The translations under genes were made by a program, and so were the position numbers. From assembly GCA_035911135.1 (NCBI GenBank), contig JAMHWD010000018.1, positions 62,001-126,000 of the forward strand: a stretch of 64,000 nucleotides of DNA, read 5' to 3'. Below the pieces are notes generated by a model. The model was not told where the DNA came from. It saw only the letters and a program-made list of their open reading frames with translations, and did no database searches. Within the stretch, counting starts at the first letter, position 1, and every line of letters begins with the position of its first letter. Positions 25,258-35,387 of this stretch are shown here, one piece after another. This stretch comes from JAMHWD01 sp035911135 (lineage in GTDB: Bacteria > Pseudomonadota > Alphaproteobacteria > Micavibrionales > Micavibrionaceae).

Positions 25258-26488
25258 TCCTCGCCAAACACGCCTTGCGGTCAGGTTTGAAATCTTCCGC
25301 GATCCACCAGTTTTCAATCTCTGCCAAAATCTTGCCCATATCCGGCCCCGGTTTGATACCGCGTTCGATAAGGTCATTTCCGGTCAGCGGGAAATCGGGC
25401 ACGTCCCAATTTTGAATAATCTCCAGCGCCTTGGGCGCGTATCCGTTCATCACACGGTCCTGCGCCAATTCAATCATCAAGGCCTGGGCCGTGATCGTGC
25501 GGCCGGATGTATAAACGGCACGGCGAACGGATTGATCATCGGACAAATCAGGCCCCGCCAGCACATCATGCAGATTTTCAAAATCGCGCAGAAACACCTT
25601 GGGAAACAGGAAAAATTTCTTGCCCATGGCGTGTATTTCTTTTTTCAAGCCCAGAAACACAAACAAGCGGGAATTGAGCGATATCAGCCCATAGCGCGAC
25701 TGGAATTCGCAGAAATGCCGGAAGAAATCATTATGATCTTGCGAATGAAAAAATTCGCGCAAAATATTATTTTTAAACATCAATTCCAGAATATCAGGCG
25801 CGTTATCGCCGACCAGAATTTTGAATATCTCCTGCGTGATGCGCTCGCGCGAAAGATCGCCGATTTTATCTGCAGCCTCCCGGCAAGCCTTTAATGCCGC
25901 CTTGTCGGGATCGCCGGAACCATAACCGCCATGAAAGCGGAAATAGCGCAAAATCCGCAAATGATCCTCCGCCACGCGCTCTGCCGCCTTACCCACGAAC
26001 CGGACTTTACGTGCCGCTAAATCGGCAATGCCCGAACCCAGCGGGTCATAGACATTCCCCTCGCTATCAGCCAGCAGCGTATTCATCGTAAAATCACGCC
26101 GCGCGGCATCTTCGGCCCAGTCATGGCTATAGGCCACAGTGGCCCGCCGTCCGTCAGTGCTGACATCCCGGCGCAAAGTGGTGATTTCAAACTGGCGATC
26201 CCCGCCGGGAAGAAGGGCCGTAATCGTTCCATGATCAATGCCCGTAGGGATGACGGTAAAACCAGCGGCCGTCAATTTTAAAGCTGCCACATCCGGTGCG
26301 AATTGCGTTGCGATATCAATATCTTCCACCGCGATATTCAAAAGTGCATTCCGCACGCAGCCACCCACAAACAGGCTTGCGCCCTCATCCGTATTCAATG
26401 CCGCCATTACGCGCTTGACGGGCTCCTCGCCCAGCCAGTCCTGCGGCCCCAGTTTTCGTGTTGAGGCGGGAAGATTTTCAAGGCTCAT
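25241..26488 (-). CDS. cca: CCA tRNA nucleotidyltransferase
   Basis: 415 residues. Class II nucleotidyltransferase that adds or repairs the 3' CCA of tRNAs. Motifs: FVGGCVRNALLNIAVEDIDIAT, with the catalytic DxD, and AARRDFTMNTLL, then an RxxRF-type motif HLRILRYFRFHGGYG. The tRNA in this window already encodes CCA, so the enzyme would mainly repair ends. The ATG at 26488 overlaps the stop of the DUF1285 gene (4 bp). This DUF1285-cca arrangement next to MoxR is common in alphaproteobacteria. Confidence 0.94.
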   Translation of the reverse strand: MSLENLPASTRKLGPQDWLGEEPVKRVMAALNTDEGASLFVGGCVRNALLNIAVEDIDIATQFAPDVAALKLTAAGFTVIPTGIDHGTITALLPGGDRQFEITTLRRDVSTDGRRATVAYSHDWAEDAARRDFTMNTLLADSEGNVYDPLGSGIADLAARKVRFVGKAAERVAEDHLRILRYFRFHGGYGSGDPDKAALKACREAADKIGDLSRERITQEIFKILVGDNAPDILELMFKNNILREFFHSQDHNDFFRHFCEFQSRYGLISLNSRLFVFLGLKKEIHAMGKKFFLFPKVFLRDFENLHDVLAGPDLSDDQSVRRAVYTSGRTITAQALMIELAQDRVMNGYAPKALEIIQNWDVPDFPLTGNDLIERGIKPGPDMGKILAEIENWWIAEDFKPDRKACLARITQNS

Positions 26489-26982
26489 GCGGATTGCTCC
26501 TCATCCGGGACACCCAGAATTTGCAAGGCTCCTCGGCTGATAAATTCCGAACCGTATCGAAATGCCAGATCGTAATAAACATTGCGCCCCAGCCGCGCTT
26601 GCAGCCCGTCCCGCACATGCACATAGGGCAATGACCGCCCAAAAAATTCATTATGGCGCAGCTCAATGACATGATCCGGGCCTAATGGCACGCGCTCTTC
26701 CATGTTGGTGATAAAATCAACCGCCTCCCCGCCCATGTCTTCGGCGCGGATAATCAGGAATGGCACATCATCGACATCAACAGGGTATTTTTCATACGGC
26801 GTAGCCAGCCAGTACCGGCCATCTTCATCGATTTTCAGCGCCCGGTCGGCAAACAGCTTCGCCAGCGCATCACGGGTTATGGGCTGGCCGTCATGATACC
26901 AACGCCCATTATGATCAATGCGAAAATCCGCCCCTGGGGGCGTTTCTTCAGAATTGTGGATAGAGTGGATTTCGCCGGGCAT
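26485..26982 (-). CDS. DUF1285-family protein
   Basis: 165 residues, soluble, with the family pattern DFRIDHNGRWYHDGQPITR, VDDVPFLI, DHVIELRH and YYDLAF. No enzymatic role is established for the family. It is divergent from the MoxR operon and overlaps cca by 4 bp. The order DUF1285, cca, MoxR, DUF58, DUF4159 recurs in alphaproteobacteria, so a link to the envelope-related MoxR system is possible but unproven. Confidence 0.85.
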   Translation of the reverse strand: MPGEIHSIHNSEETPPGADFRIDHNGRWYHDGQPITRDALAKLFADRALKIDEDGRYWLATPYEKYPVDVDDVPFLIIRAEDMGGEAVDFITNMEERVPLGPDHVIELRHNEFFGRSLPYVHVRDGLQARLGRNVYYDLAFRYGSEFISRGALQILGVPDEEQSA

Positions 26983-27071
26983 AACCGCGCATTTCCTCTT
27001 TTGCAGAAACCTTCAAGGGCTTAAACTCGTTGGTATCTTACAAAGACCATCATTGCAAGGATACCATAGCC

Positions 27072-28073
27072 GTGACCTCAGCACATCATACGCTCAATTC
27101 ATCCGCAACGGAAAAACGTTTTACCGATGCCTGCCAGAAAATCGACAAGGCACGGGATGAAATATCAAAAATGATCTTCGGGCAGGATAACGTCGTTGAT
27201 CTGACGCTGACCAGCCTGCTTTGCGGCGGGCACGTCCTTCTGATCGGCGTGCCGGGACTGGCCAAAACCTTGCTGGTGGATACGATGGCCAAGGTGCTGG
27301 GGCTTGAATCGGGGCGCGTGCAATGTACGCCCGACCTGATGCCCGCCGATATTCTGGGCTCGGAAGTTTTAGAGGAAGACGAAAAAGGCAAGCGCAACTT
27401 TCGCTTCATCAAGGGGCCGATCTTCACGCAATTCCTGATGGCCGATGAAATCAACCGCGCCTCACCGCGCACGCAATCGGCGCTGCTCCAGGCGATGCAG
27501 GAAAAATTCGTAACCGTTGGCGGCAAATCCTATGAACTGCCGGAGCCTTTCCACGTCCTGGCCACACAAAACCCGATCGAGCAGGAAGGCACATACCCCC
27601 TGCCCGAAGCCCAGCTCGACCGCTTCCTGATGCAGATTGATGTCGATTACCCCGATGAGGATGCCGAGCGCCGCGTGCTGCTGGCGACCACCACCAACAA
27701 GGATACGAAAATCAAAGCCGCCATGGGCAAGAAGGATCTGCTGGAAATCCAGAGCCTCGTGCGCGACATGCCGATTGGCGATAAGGTCGTGGATGCGATT
27801 TTGCGTCTGGTCCGCAGCGCAAGGCCCGGCAAGGATGCCAGCGACATCGTGAATGAATATGTTACATGGGCGCCGGGTCCGCGCGGATCGCAAGGGCTTA
27901 TGCTGGCCGTTCGTGCCAAGGCATTGATCGAGGAACGCAGCGCCCCATCGGTGGATGATGTGATTGATCTGGCCGAGCCAGTCCTGAAACACCGCATGGC
28001 GCTGAATTTCCGGGCACGGGCCAATGGCGTTGATGTGCGCTATGTTCTGCAATCGCTCTGCGCGGATTTATAA
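27072..28073 (+). CDS. MoxR-family AAA+ ATPase
   Basis: 333 residues. AAA+ ATPase of the MoxR class: Walker A GVPGLAKT, Walker B LMADEINRA, sensor ATQNPIEQEGTYPLPEAQLDRF. Family members act as chaperones that activate partner proteins carrying von Willebrand A domains. It heads an operon with DUF58 (18 bp gap), DUF4159 and a BatB-like membrane protein. The start is taken as GTG at 27072 with AAGGA 10 nt upstream; a TTG at 27030 is the longest alternative. Confidence 0.93.
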   Translation: MTSAHHTLNSSATEKRFTDACQKIDKARDEISKMIFGQDNVVDLTLTSLLCGGHVLLIGVPGLAKTLLVDTMAKVLGLESGRVQCTPDLMPADILGSEVLEEDEKGKRNFRFIKGPIFTQFLMADEINRASPRTQSALLQAMQEKFVTVGGKSYELPEPFHVLATQNPIEQEGTYPLPEAQLDRFLMQIDVDYPDEDAERRVLLATTTNKDTKIKAAMGKKDLLEIQSLVRDMPIGDKVVDAILRLVRSARPGKDASDIVNEYVTWAPGPRGSQGLMLAVRAKALIEERSAPSVDDVIDLAEPVLKHRMALNFRARANGVDVRYVLQSLCADL

Positions 28074-28091
28074 ACAAACGGGAAATCATTC

Positions 28092-28994
28092 ATGGCCGCG
28101 GCCGTTTCCAGATTGCTAGACCTTATCGGCGTGCGTAGCCGCGCCGAAGGGCTGGTGACATCCCTGCCCGCCCTGCATATGGAGGCCGACAAGGCCATGC
28201 GGTCGGTGTTGCTGGGCGATCACCGGCAGGGCCGCGCCGGGACGGGCGAAAAATTCTGGCAGTTCCGCGAATACACACAAGGCGACCGGCCGCAGGATAT
28301 CGACTGGCGGCAATCGGGGAAATCGGACCGCATTTTCATCCGGCAGAAAGAATGGCAAACCGCGCAGAATTGCTTTTTCTGGTGTTCCTCAGGCGCGGGG
28401 ATGAATTACGCCTCGGATGAGGCGCTTAATCCAAAAGGTGATGCCGGGCGGATTATATTAATGGCCCTTGCCGTTCTGATGACCCGCGCGGGCGAACATA
28501 TCGGCGCTTACGGGGCCGCGCGCACCGGGCGCAGCAACGCGGCGCTGGATAGTCTGGGATTGCACATGCTGGATCTGCGCCTGGATGATGACCTGCCGCC
28601 CGATCACACGCGCCTGCCGCGCCACGCGCATTGTATTCTGGCGGGAGATTTCCTAAGCCCGCTGGAGGAAATCGAAGCACGCTTCAAAACCATCGCCGCG
28701 CAAAGCGAGAATGTTTTACTGCTGCAGGTTCTGGACCCGGCCGAAATAGAGTTGCCCTTTGAGGGCCGATGGATTTTCGAAGATATTGAAGCCTCTGACC
28801 GGCAGGAACGCATCGAAAATGTCGGCAGCATCCGGGACATATACCGCGAACGCATTGCCGCGCATATGCAAGGGCTGCAGGATATCTGCCGCAAGACCGG
28901 ATGGGATTATGCCTTGCACCGCACCGATCACCCGATTGCCGAAACCCTGAACCATCTCTGGCAGGCCATCGCGCCCAAAGATATCAGGGGATAG
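28092..28994 (+). CDS. DUF58 protein (MoxR partner)
   Basis: 300 residues. It contains the DUF58 hallmark WQFREYTQGDRPQDIDWRQS followed by DRIFIRQKEW. DUF58 proteins are the usual companions of MoxR ATPases and carry a degenerate von Willebrand A-like fold; a MIDAS-type DxSxS is not clear here (WCSSGAGMNYAS takes its place). No membrane helix is predicted. It lies 18 bp after MoxR and 9 bp before the DUF4159 gene, so it is cotranscribed. Confidence 0.9.
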   Translation: MAAAVSRLLDLIGVRSRAEGLVTSLPALHMEADKAMRSVLLGDHRQGRAGTGEKFWQFREYTQGDRPQDIDWRQSGKSDRIFIRQKEWQTAQNCFFWCSSGAGMNYASDEALNPKGDAGRIILMALAVLMTRAGEHIGAYGAARTGRSNAALDSLGLHMLDLRLDDDLPPDHTRLPRHAHCILAGDFLSPLEEIEARFKTIAAQSENVLLLQVLDPAEIELPFEGRWIFEDIEASDRQERIENVGSIRDIYRERIAAHMQGLQDICRKTGWDYALHRTDHPIAETLNHLWQAIAPKDIRG

Positions 28995-29003
28995 GAAACA
29001 AGC

Positions 29004-31721
29004 ATGCTCCCTTTTCTCGGCAATTTGATATTCACCAGTCCGCTGATCCTGATCGCGCTGGCCGGCTTGCCTGTGATCTGGTTCTTGCTGCGCGTGACCC
29101 CGCCGCCGCCGCAAGTGATCGCCTTCCCGGCGATACGGTTTCTTGAGGGCCTCGTGCCGGAAACACAAACCCCGTCCAAAACGCCATGGTGGATTTTGCT
29201 GCTGCGCCTTGTGATCGCCGCCTTGGTGATTATCGCGCTCTCCGGCCCGGTGCATAACCCGGCACAAGGCACGATCACCTCATCATCCCTGCGCCTGATT
29301 ATCAGCAATGGCTGGAGCGCCGCGCAAAGCTGGAACACCCAGATCAACGCCGCCACCGATTTACTGGCCGAGGCCGCCCGTAATTCCCGCAGCATTACGC
29401 TTTACACAACCGCTCCCGCGCCCGGACAGGACAGGCCCGAACAATTTGGCCCCCTCCCCGCCGCTGACGCGCAGGCCATCCTCAAAGGCCTTGCCCCCCG
29501 CGCATGGAATGAAGACCTGAAATCCCTGCAAGATATGCTGGCCAATGATACGCAAAATGCCGATACCATATGGCTCTCGGACGGGCTGGAAAACGCAGGC
29601 GCTTCGGATCTGGTTGCCATGATTGCCGGCAAATCATCCCTCAAGATCCTGCGCCCCGACAATGCCGGATTGCCTGTGGCGATCGCGCCGCCTGAAACGG
29701 CATCGACCACGATGCAGGCCGATATCATATTCCCCGCGAGCATAAGCCCCGGCGTTCCCGTATCCATTCAGGCGCTGGCGCGTGACGGACGCATACTGGA
29801 TAGCAAAAAAATCGGCAGCGTCACCGGCAAGAACCGCATCAGCGCAACCCTTGACGTGCCGGAAATGTTCCGCAACGAAGTCAGCCAGTTCCGTCTTGGC
29901 GGGCGGCGCGGCGCTGGCGCGGTCTATCTGCTGGATGATCGCTACCAAAAGCGCAGCGTAGGCGTCATGGCCCCGGCCGAAGACCCCAATGCCGCGCCGC
30001 TGGCCGAGGCGTCCTATTACATCCGCCGCGCGCTGGAGCCTTTTGCCGATCTGCATTTCGGGACGCTGGATGAGATTTTAAAATTCAAGCCATCCGTCAT
30101 TATTTTGCCGGATATCGCCGTCATGCCGCCCGATACGCTGGAGACGATTGAAAAATATGTATCGGATGGCGGGATGCTGCTGCGCTTTGCCGGGCCGAAC
30201 ATGGCGGAGAACCGCGGCAATAATTATCTGCTGCCCGTGACCCTGCGCAGCGGCGGGCGCAATACCGATGGTTCAATGAGCTGGGAGAAGCCGCCCACCT
30301 TAAAACCCTTCCCGCCGGAAAGCCCGTTCTATGGCATCCCCGTCAGCGAGGATGTCACCATCCAGCAGCAAATTCTCGCCCAGCCATCGCAAGAACTGGC
30401 CGCGCGGACATGGGCAATGCTGGAAGATGGCACGCCGCTGATTACCGGTGTCGCGCAGGATAAAGGATTGCTGGTGCTGATCCATACCGCCGCCACGCCC
30501 GACTGGTCCGGTCTGCCGTTATCCGGGATGTTTGTGAATATCCTGCGCCGCCTCATCGCCGTATCCGGCAAACCCGATATCACGGGCCAGAACACGCAGG
30601 GCTATCTGGATCCCTTGATGGTATTGGATGGGTTCGGGATGCTGACCAAACCTGATTCCACCGTCAAGGCCATTGAAGCCGCGCCAGATAAAATACCCGC
30701 GATTACATCCTCGCACCCTCCCGGATTTTACGGGCGCGGGGGTTTGCAAGTCACGCTGAACACAGGCGATACCATCAAGAATCTCAAAGCCCTTGAAATT
30801 GTACCCAAGGGCGGGCGGCTCGAATTTTACGGCAAGCGCCATGAATTTCATCTTCAGCCCTATCTGCTTTATGCGGCGCTGCTGCTGTTGCTGGCTGATG
30901 GATTGCTCATGATCGCCATGTCCATGGCCGGGCGCAGATGGCGCGGGCGCTTCGCCGCAATCTCCCTGATCGCCCTTGCCGGATTAAGTCTCGCCGCCCC
31001 GGCTTACGCGCAAGGCACCAGCGAGAGCGATATCAAATATGCTGACGGGCTGTATCTGGCTTATATCAAAAGCGGCAATGCCGGCATTGATAATAACGCA
31101 CAAGATGGTCTGGAAGGTCTGGCCAAGGCGCTGAGCCGCCGCACATCGGTCGAACCGGACGGCGTTGTCGGCCTTGATATCGAAAACGATTCCCTGTTGT
31201 TTTTTCCGCTGATTTTCTGGCCCGTGGCCGATGATGCCGAACCTCTATCGCCTGCGGCTACGGCAGCTGTGCAATTCTATCTCGATCATGGCGGCACGAT
31301 TATTTTCGATACGCGGGGCAGATCAGGAAGCGTGCGCGATACCGAAGACCTGCGCCGCCTGATCGGCAATCTCAATATCCCCGCGCTGGAGCCCTTGCCG
31401 GATGATCATGTTTTAAAACGCTCATTTTATCTCTTTCACGATTATCCGGGCGAGAGCGCGGGAGAGACACTTTGGGTCGAAAGCACCAGCGTGGCCGGGC
31501 GCGACGGTGTTTCCTCCGTCATCATCACTTCGCATGACTGGGGATCGGCATGGGCGGGGGCGGAAACAGTTTCGCCGGGTCTTCGGTCCCAGCGCGCCTC
31601 GACGCGCCAGCAGGAAATGGCCGTTCGTTTTGGCGTGAATATCGTCATGTACGCCCTGACCGGCAATTACAAGGCCGATCAGGTTCATGTTCCGCACATC
31701 CTTGAACGTCTGGGGCAATAA
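29004..31721 (+). CDS. Large membrane protein with N-terminal BatA-like and C-terminal DUF4159 domains
   Basis: 905 residues. Two N-terminal membrane helices (about 11-29 and 57-78) in the Bat-type arrangement with FPAIRFLE between them are followed by a periplasmic part with a ThuA/GATase-like region (VIILPDIAVMPPDTLETIEKYVSDGGMLL core). Two further helices lie near 615-660, then comes the DUF4159 domain (YADGLYLAYI ... ENDSLLFFPLIFWPV). It is probably an envelope protein controlled by the MoxR ATPase. The substrate is unknown. It ends 2 bp before the next gene. Confidence 0.88.
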   Translation: MLPFLGNLIFTSPLILIALAGLPVIWFLLRVTPPPPQVIAFPAIRFLEGLVPETQTPSKTPWWILLLRLVIAALVIIALSGPVHNPAQGTITSSSLRLIISNGWSAAQSWNTQINAATDLLAEAARNSRSITLYTTAPAPGQDRPEQFGPLPAADAQAILKGLAPRAWNEDLKSLQDMLANDTQNADTIWLSDGLENAGASDLVAMIAGKSSLKILRPDNAGLPVAIAPPETASTTMQADIIFPASISPGVPVSIQALARDGRILDSKKIGSVTGKNRISATLDVPEMFRNEVSQFRLGGRRGAGAVYLLDDRYQKRSVGVMAPAEDPNAAPLAEASYYIRRALEPFADLHFGTLDEILKFKPSVIILPDIAVMPPDTLETIEKYVSDGGMLLRFAGPNMAENRGNNYLLPVTLRSGGRNTDGSMSWEKPPTLKPFPPESPFYGIPVSEDVTIQQQILAQPSQELAARTWAMLEDGTPLITGVAQDKGLLVLIHTAATPDWSGLPLSGMFVNILRRLIAVSGKPDITGQNTQGYLDPLMVLDGFGMLTKPDSTVKAIEAAPDKIPAITSSHPPGFYGRGGLQVTLNTGDTIKNLKALEIVPKGGRLEFYGKRHEFHLQPYLLYAALLLLLADGLLMIAMSMAGRRWRGRFAAISLIALAGLSLAAPAYAQGTSESDIKYADGLYLAYIKSGNAGIDNNAQDGLEGLAKALSRRTSVEPDGVVGLDIENDSLLFFPLIFWPVADDAEPLSPAATAAVQFYLDHGGTIIFDTRGRSGSVRDTEDLRRLIGNLNIPALEPLPDDHVLKRSFYLFHDYPGESAGETLWVESTSVAGRDGVSSVIITSHDWGSAWAGAETVSPGLRSQRASTRQQEMAVRFGVNIVMYALTGNYKADQVHVPHILERLGQ

Positions 31722-31723
31722 GA

Positions 31724-33823
31724 ATGAATTTATTGGAAACCAGCATCAGCATTCACTTCTCCCCGGCGCTGCCGCTGGAATGGATTATTGGCGCCGGCGC
31801 GTTTTATGCCTTGCTGGTGCTCTGGTCATTTTACCGCGGCAGGAAGGGCGCGTGGCTGCGCGCACTGGCCGGGATTGTCTTTATCACCGCGCTGATGGGC
31901 CCTTCATTACTGGAGGAAGACCGCAAGCCGGAGAAAGACACAGCGCTGGTGATCGTCGATAAAAGCCCATCCCAAAGGCTGGAGCGCCGCGATACGCGCA
32001 CTGCCGATGCGCTGCTCTATCTGCGCGGGCAGCTGGACGGGCGGCAGGATCTGGATCTGCGCGTGATCGAAGCTCCCACCGATCCTGCCGTGATCAATGA
32101 AACGCTGATTTTCGAAGCCATTGAAAGCGCTTATGCCGATGTCCCGGCAGCGCGGCGCGCGGGCGTTATTATCCTGAGTGACGGGCAAATTCACGACATT
32201 CCCGCTGATGCGGCCAATGCCCGCAATTATGGCCCGGTTCATGTCCTGCTCAGCGGCACGAAGAATGAAAAAGACCGCCGCCTCGCCATTCTTGAGGCCC
32301 CCAGCTACGGCATTGTCGGCCAGAACGTCAGCGTTAAATACCGCATCGAAGATAACAATATCACCGCCCGCCAGCCAGTGCGCGTGACCATCCGCAAACA
32401 GGATCAGCAGGAAGTTACCACCGCCGTGATGCCCGGCGAGGATAACCGCATTGACCTCCCCATAGACCATGCGGGGCAGAATGTCTTTGAAATAAGCGTG
32501 GCCGGGGTTGATGGCGAAATCACAGCAGCCAATAACAGCGCCGCCTTGATGGTAAACGGCGTGCGGGACCGCCTGCGCGTGCTGCTGGTTTCCGGCCAGC
32601 CTCATGCGGGCGGGCGCATGTGGCGCGATCTTTTAACCTCGGACCCCAGCGTTGATCTGGTGCATTTTACGATTCTGCGCGAACCCAACAAGCTCGACAT
32701 GACCCCGCAGAATGAACTCTCGCTGATCGCCTTCCCGTTTGAGGAATTATTCGAGATCAAACTTTATGATTTTGACCTGATCGTCTTTGACCGCTACCGC
32801 CTCAACCGCATCCTGCCCAGCCATTACTTTGACAATATCGTCAAATATGTCCGCGAAGGCGGCGCGTTGCTGGAGGCCAGCGGCCCGTCATTCACCACCG
32901 AGGAATCCATTTACTATACCTCGCTGATGGATATTCTGCCTGGCACGCCGGATGGCGAAATCATCAAAAAAGCTTTCGTGCCATCCTTAAGCGAATCCGG
33001 CCTGCAACACCCGGTCACAAGCTCCATCGTCTGGAACGGCATGAGCGCTGGAACAACCAAACCAAGCTGGGGCCCATGGCTGCGGCAAATCCCCTTAAAA
33101 CGCGAAAGCGGCGAAGTGCTGATGAACGGGGCGGATGATTTCCCGCTGCTGATCCTTGACCGCGTGGATAAGGGGCGCGTTGCGCAAATCGCCAGCGATC
33201 ATATCTGGCTCTGGTCGCGAGGCTATCAGGGCGGCGGGCCGCATGCTGATCTGCTGCGCCGGATCGTGCACTGGCTGATGAAAGAGCCGGAACTTGATGA
33301 ACGCGCGCTGGATGTTCAGGTGCAGGGCATGACAATTACGCTCAAATCCCGCGACTATAAGGGCCAGAATACATCCGTCATCATGACAGGCCCCGATGGC
33401 AAGGCCAGCACCATCAAAATGGAAAAAGCGCCGGGCGGCATGTTGCAGGCGCAAGTGAAGGCCGAACAGATCGGCATTTACCGCTTCGAGGATACTTACG
33501 GCGAGATACGCTTTGGCGTGGTCGGCGATCTCAACCCGCCGGAACTGCAAAATGTCATCACATCGCCCCAGCCTCTCACCCCTATCATGACAGCATCGGG
33601 CGGCGGGGCGATATGGCTCTCGGAAAATGCTTCGCCGGAAATCCGGTCCTTGAGCGAAGGGCGATCCTCCTATGCCGGATCAAACTGGGTTGGCCTGCGC
33701 CGCAACCGCGAATACAGCGTACAGGGCGTGCGGCAAACGCCGCTGCTGCCGGATTGGGCGATGCTGGCGCTGCTGGCCGGAACGGTTATGATCGTATGGT
33801 GGTATGAAGGCCGCCGCCCGTGA
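31724..33823 (+). CDS. Membrane protein with vWA-like/GATase-like periplasmic domain
   Basis: 699 residues. Two N-terminal helices (about 19-36 and 46-62) are followed by a domain starting ALVIVDKSPSQRLERRD, where DKSPS resembles a MIDAS-type motif. A GATase-like region comes next (FDLIVFDRYRLNRILPSHYF ... YVREGGALLEASGPSF). One C-terminal helix near 680-695 ends in a basic tail. It follows the DUF4159 gene by 2 bp. This appears to be the last structural member of the MoxR operon. The function is unknown, by analogy related to envelope or stress tolerance. Confidence 0.85.
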   Translation: MNLLETSISIHFSPALPLEWIIGAGAFYALLVLWSFYRGRKGAWLRALAGIVFITALMGPSLLEEDRKPEKDTALVIVDKSPSQRLERRDTRTADALLYLRGQLDGRQDLDLRVIEAPTDPAVINETLIFEAIESAYADVPAARRAGVIILSDGQIHDIPADAANARNYGPVHVLLSGTKNEKDRRLAILEAPSYGIVGQNVSVKYRIEDNNITARQPVRVTIRKQDQQEVTTAVMPGEDNRIDLPIDHAGQNVFEISVAGVDGEITAANNSAALMVNGVRDRLRVLLVSGQPHAGGRMWRDLLTSDPSVDLVHFTILREPNKLDMTPQNELSLIAFPFEELFEIKLYDFDLIVFDRYRLNRILPSHYFDNIVKYVREGGALLEASGPSFTTEESIYYTSLMDILPGTPDGEIIKKAFVPSLSESGLQHPVTSSIVWNGMSAGTTKPSWGPWLRQIPLKRESGEVLMNGADDFPLLILDRVDKGRVAQIASDHIWLWSRGYQGGGPHADLLRRIVHWLMKEPELDERALDVQVQGMTITLKSRDYKGQNTSVIMTGPDGKASTIKMEKAPGGMLQAQVKAEQIGIYRFEDTYGEIRFGVVGDLNPPELQNVITSPQPLTPIMTASGGGAIWLSENASPEIRSLSEGRSSYAGSNWVGLRRNREYSVQGVRQTPLLPDWAMLALLAGTVMIVWWYEGRRP

Positions 33824-33838
33824 TATAGTAAAGACATA

Positions 33839-34723
33839 ATGGATAATATCTTCACGCTGACAAAAAGCGCATCTCCCCTGCCGCTGGTGTATGACTCGCC
33901 CCATAGCGGCACGATCTACCCGGCGGATTTTCGCTATGCCTGCGCGTTTGCCGAACTGGAACGCGCCGAAGATAAATACGTCGATGATCTTTTCTCGGCT
34001 GCGCCAGACCACGGCGCATCATTTTTATGCGCGCATTTCCCGCGCAGCTATATTGATGTAAACCGCGATCATCTGGATATCGACACCGATTTGCTGGATG
34101 CGCCATGGCCCCTTGATACGCATGGCCCCATCAATCCCACGCCACGTTCCGATGCCGGGATCGGCCTGATCCGGCGGCTGGTGCGCCCCGGCCTGCCCGT
34201 CTATGCCGCCCCTTTGAGCGCAGATGAGATACAAGGGCGCATCACGCAATATTATCATCCCTACCATCAGACGCTTGAGGCCCTGATTAACGAGGCACAT
34301 TATAATTTTGGCGTATCCTATCATATCAACTGCCATTCCATGCCGGCATCCAGTGCGCGGCCCCGCCAGCCTCTGGCATTGATCGGGCGCGAGGCCCGCA
34401 TGGCTGATTTCGTGCTGGGCAATCGCGACGGACAGACCTGCGACCATGATTTCCTGCACGCCATCCGCAAATTCCTGAAAAATCTGGGCTATCACGTCAC
34501 GGTGAATGACCCCTTCAAGGGCGTGGAGCTGGTGCGGCGCTATTCCAACCCCATGCGCGGCCGCCATTCAATCCAGATCGAGATCAACAAGTCACTGTAT
34601 ATGAATGAAATCACCGGCGAGAAAAACGCTCATTACGCCCGGCTTAAGGGTGATATCGAACGCCTGATGGCCTTTATTGCGGCTTACGCCGAAAGCACGC
34701 TGGTGGAACAGGCCGCCGACTGA
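33839..34723 (+). CDS. N-formylglutamate amidohydrolase family protein
   Basis: 294 residues. Family features are [13 protein letters not shown] near the N-terminus, YIDVNRD, and [10 protein letters not shown], with metal-binding His and Glu candidates, plus [13 protein letters not shown]. In histidine-degrading bacteria the enzyme splits N-formylglutamate. No hut genes are present here, so the substrate is open; many family members in alphaproteobacteria are uncharacterised. It starts 15 bp after the MoxR operon and may be cotranscribed. Its 3' end overlaps convergent lipB by 40 bp. Confidence 0.88.
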   Translation: MDNIFTLTKSASPLPLVYDSPHSGTIYPADFRYACAFAELERAEDKYVDDLFSAAPDHGASFLCAHFPRSYIDVNRDHLDIDTDLLDAPWPLDTHGPINPTPRSDAGIGLIRRLVRPGLPVYAAPLSADEIQGRITQYYHPYHQTLEALINEAHYNFGVSYHINCHSMPASSARPRQPLALIGREARMADFVLGNRDGQTCDHDFLHAIRKFLKNLGYHVTVNDPFKGVELVRRYSNPMRGRHSIQIEINKSLYMNEITGEKNAHYARLKGDIERLMAFIAAYAESTLVEQAAD

Positions 34724-35358
34724 CCCGCTTCAAATGCGCCTTCAAAATTCCGCTGCAAGGCCGCATCAAGATCCGCCATGCTTGCCTTCACGCCCAGATC
34801 GGCAAGACTGGTCACGCCGTGTTCGGCAATCCCGCACGGCACGATCCCGGTAAAATGCGACAGATCCGGGTTCACATTAATGGCAATCCCGTGCAGCGTG
34901 ACCCAGCGCTTGATCCGCACGCCAATCGCGGCAATTTTCTTTTCGCCTGAATCGGTAACAACCCAGATGCCCACACGGCCGCAGCGGCGCTCGCCCGCCA
35001 CGCCAAACTCGGCCAGTGCGCGGATGATCCATTCCTCCAGCGCCCAGACATATTTCTTGATATCGGGGGCTTTCTGGCGGCGGCGCAGATCCAGCATCAC
35101 ATAAGCCACGCGCTGGCCGGGGCCATGATAGGTGTATTCCCCGCCGCGCCCCGCCTTATGCACCGGAAAACGCGGGTCCAGCATGTCACCGGCCTTGGCG
35201 CTGGTCCCGGCCGTATATAAAGGTGAATGCTCCAGCAGCCAGACACATTCCGGCGCTTGTCCTTCATAAATAGCCGCAGCCCGCCCATCCATGAAATCCA
35301 ATGCCTCCGTGTAACTCACGGGGCCAGAGCTGTGCTTCCATTCCATTATTGTTGACAT
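34684..35358 (-). CDS. lipB: Octanoyltransferase (lipoate-protein ligase B)
   Basis: 224 residues. It transfers octanoyl groups from acyl carrier protein to lipoyl domains, the first step of lipoate synthesis. The catalytic pair is K141 ([11 protein letters not shown]) and C175 (GIVPCGI), with the signature [12 protein letters not shown] (71-82). The start at 35358 gives MSTIMEWKH; a frame from 35439 would overlap the divergent gene, and an ATG four codons later is also possible. The 3' end overlaps the amidohydrolase gene by 40 bp. lipA is not in the window. Confidence 0.94.
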   Translation of the reverse strand: MSTIMEWKHSSGPVSYTEALDFMDGRAAAIYEGQAPECVWLLEHSPLYTAGTSAKAGDMLDPRFPVHKAGRGGEYTYHGPGQRVAYVMLDLRRRQKAPDIKKYVWALEEWIIRALAEFGVAGERRCGRVGIWVVTDSGEKKIAAIGVRIKRWVTLHGIAINVNPDLSHFTGIVPCGIAEHGVTSLADLGVKASMADLDAALQRNFEGAFEAGQSAACSTSVLSA

Positions 35359-35387
35359 AACTAATATGCGCCTGTAATCTGCCTGAC

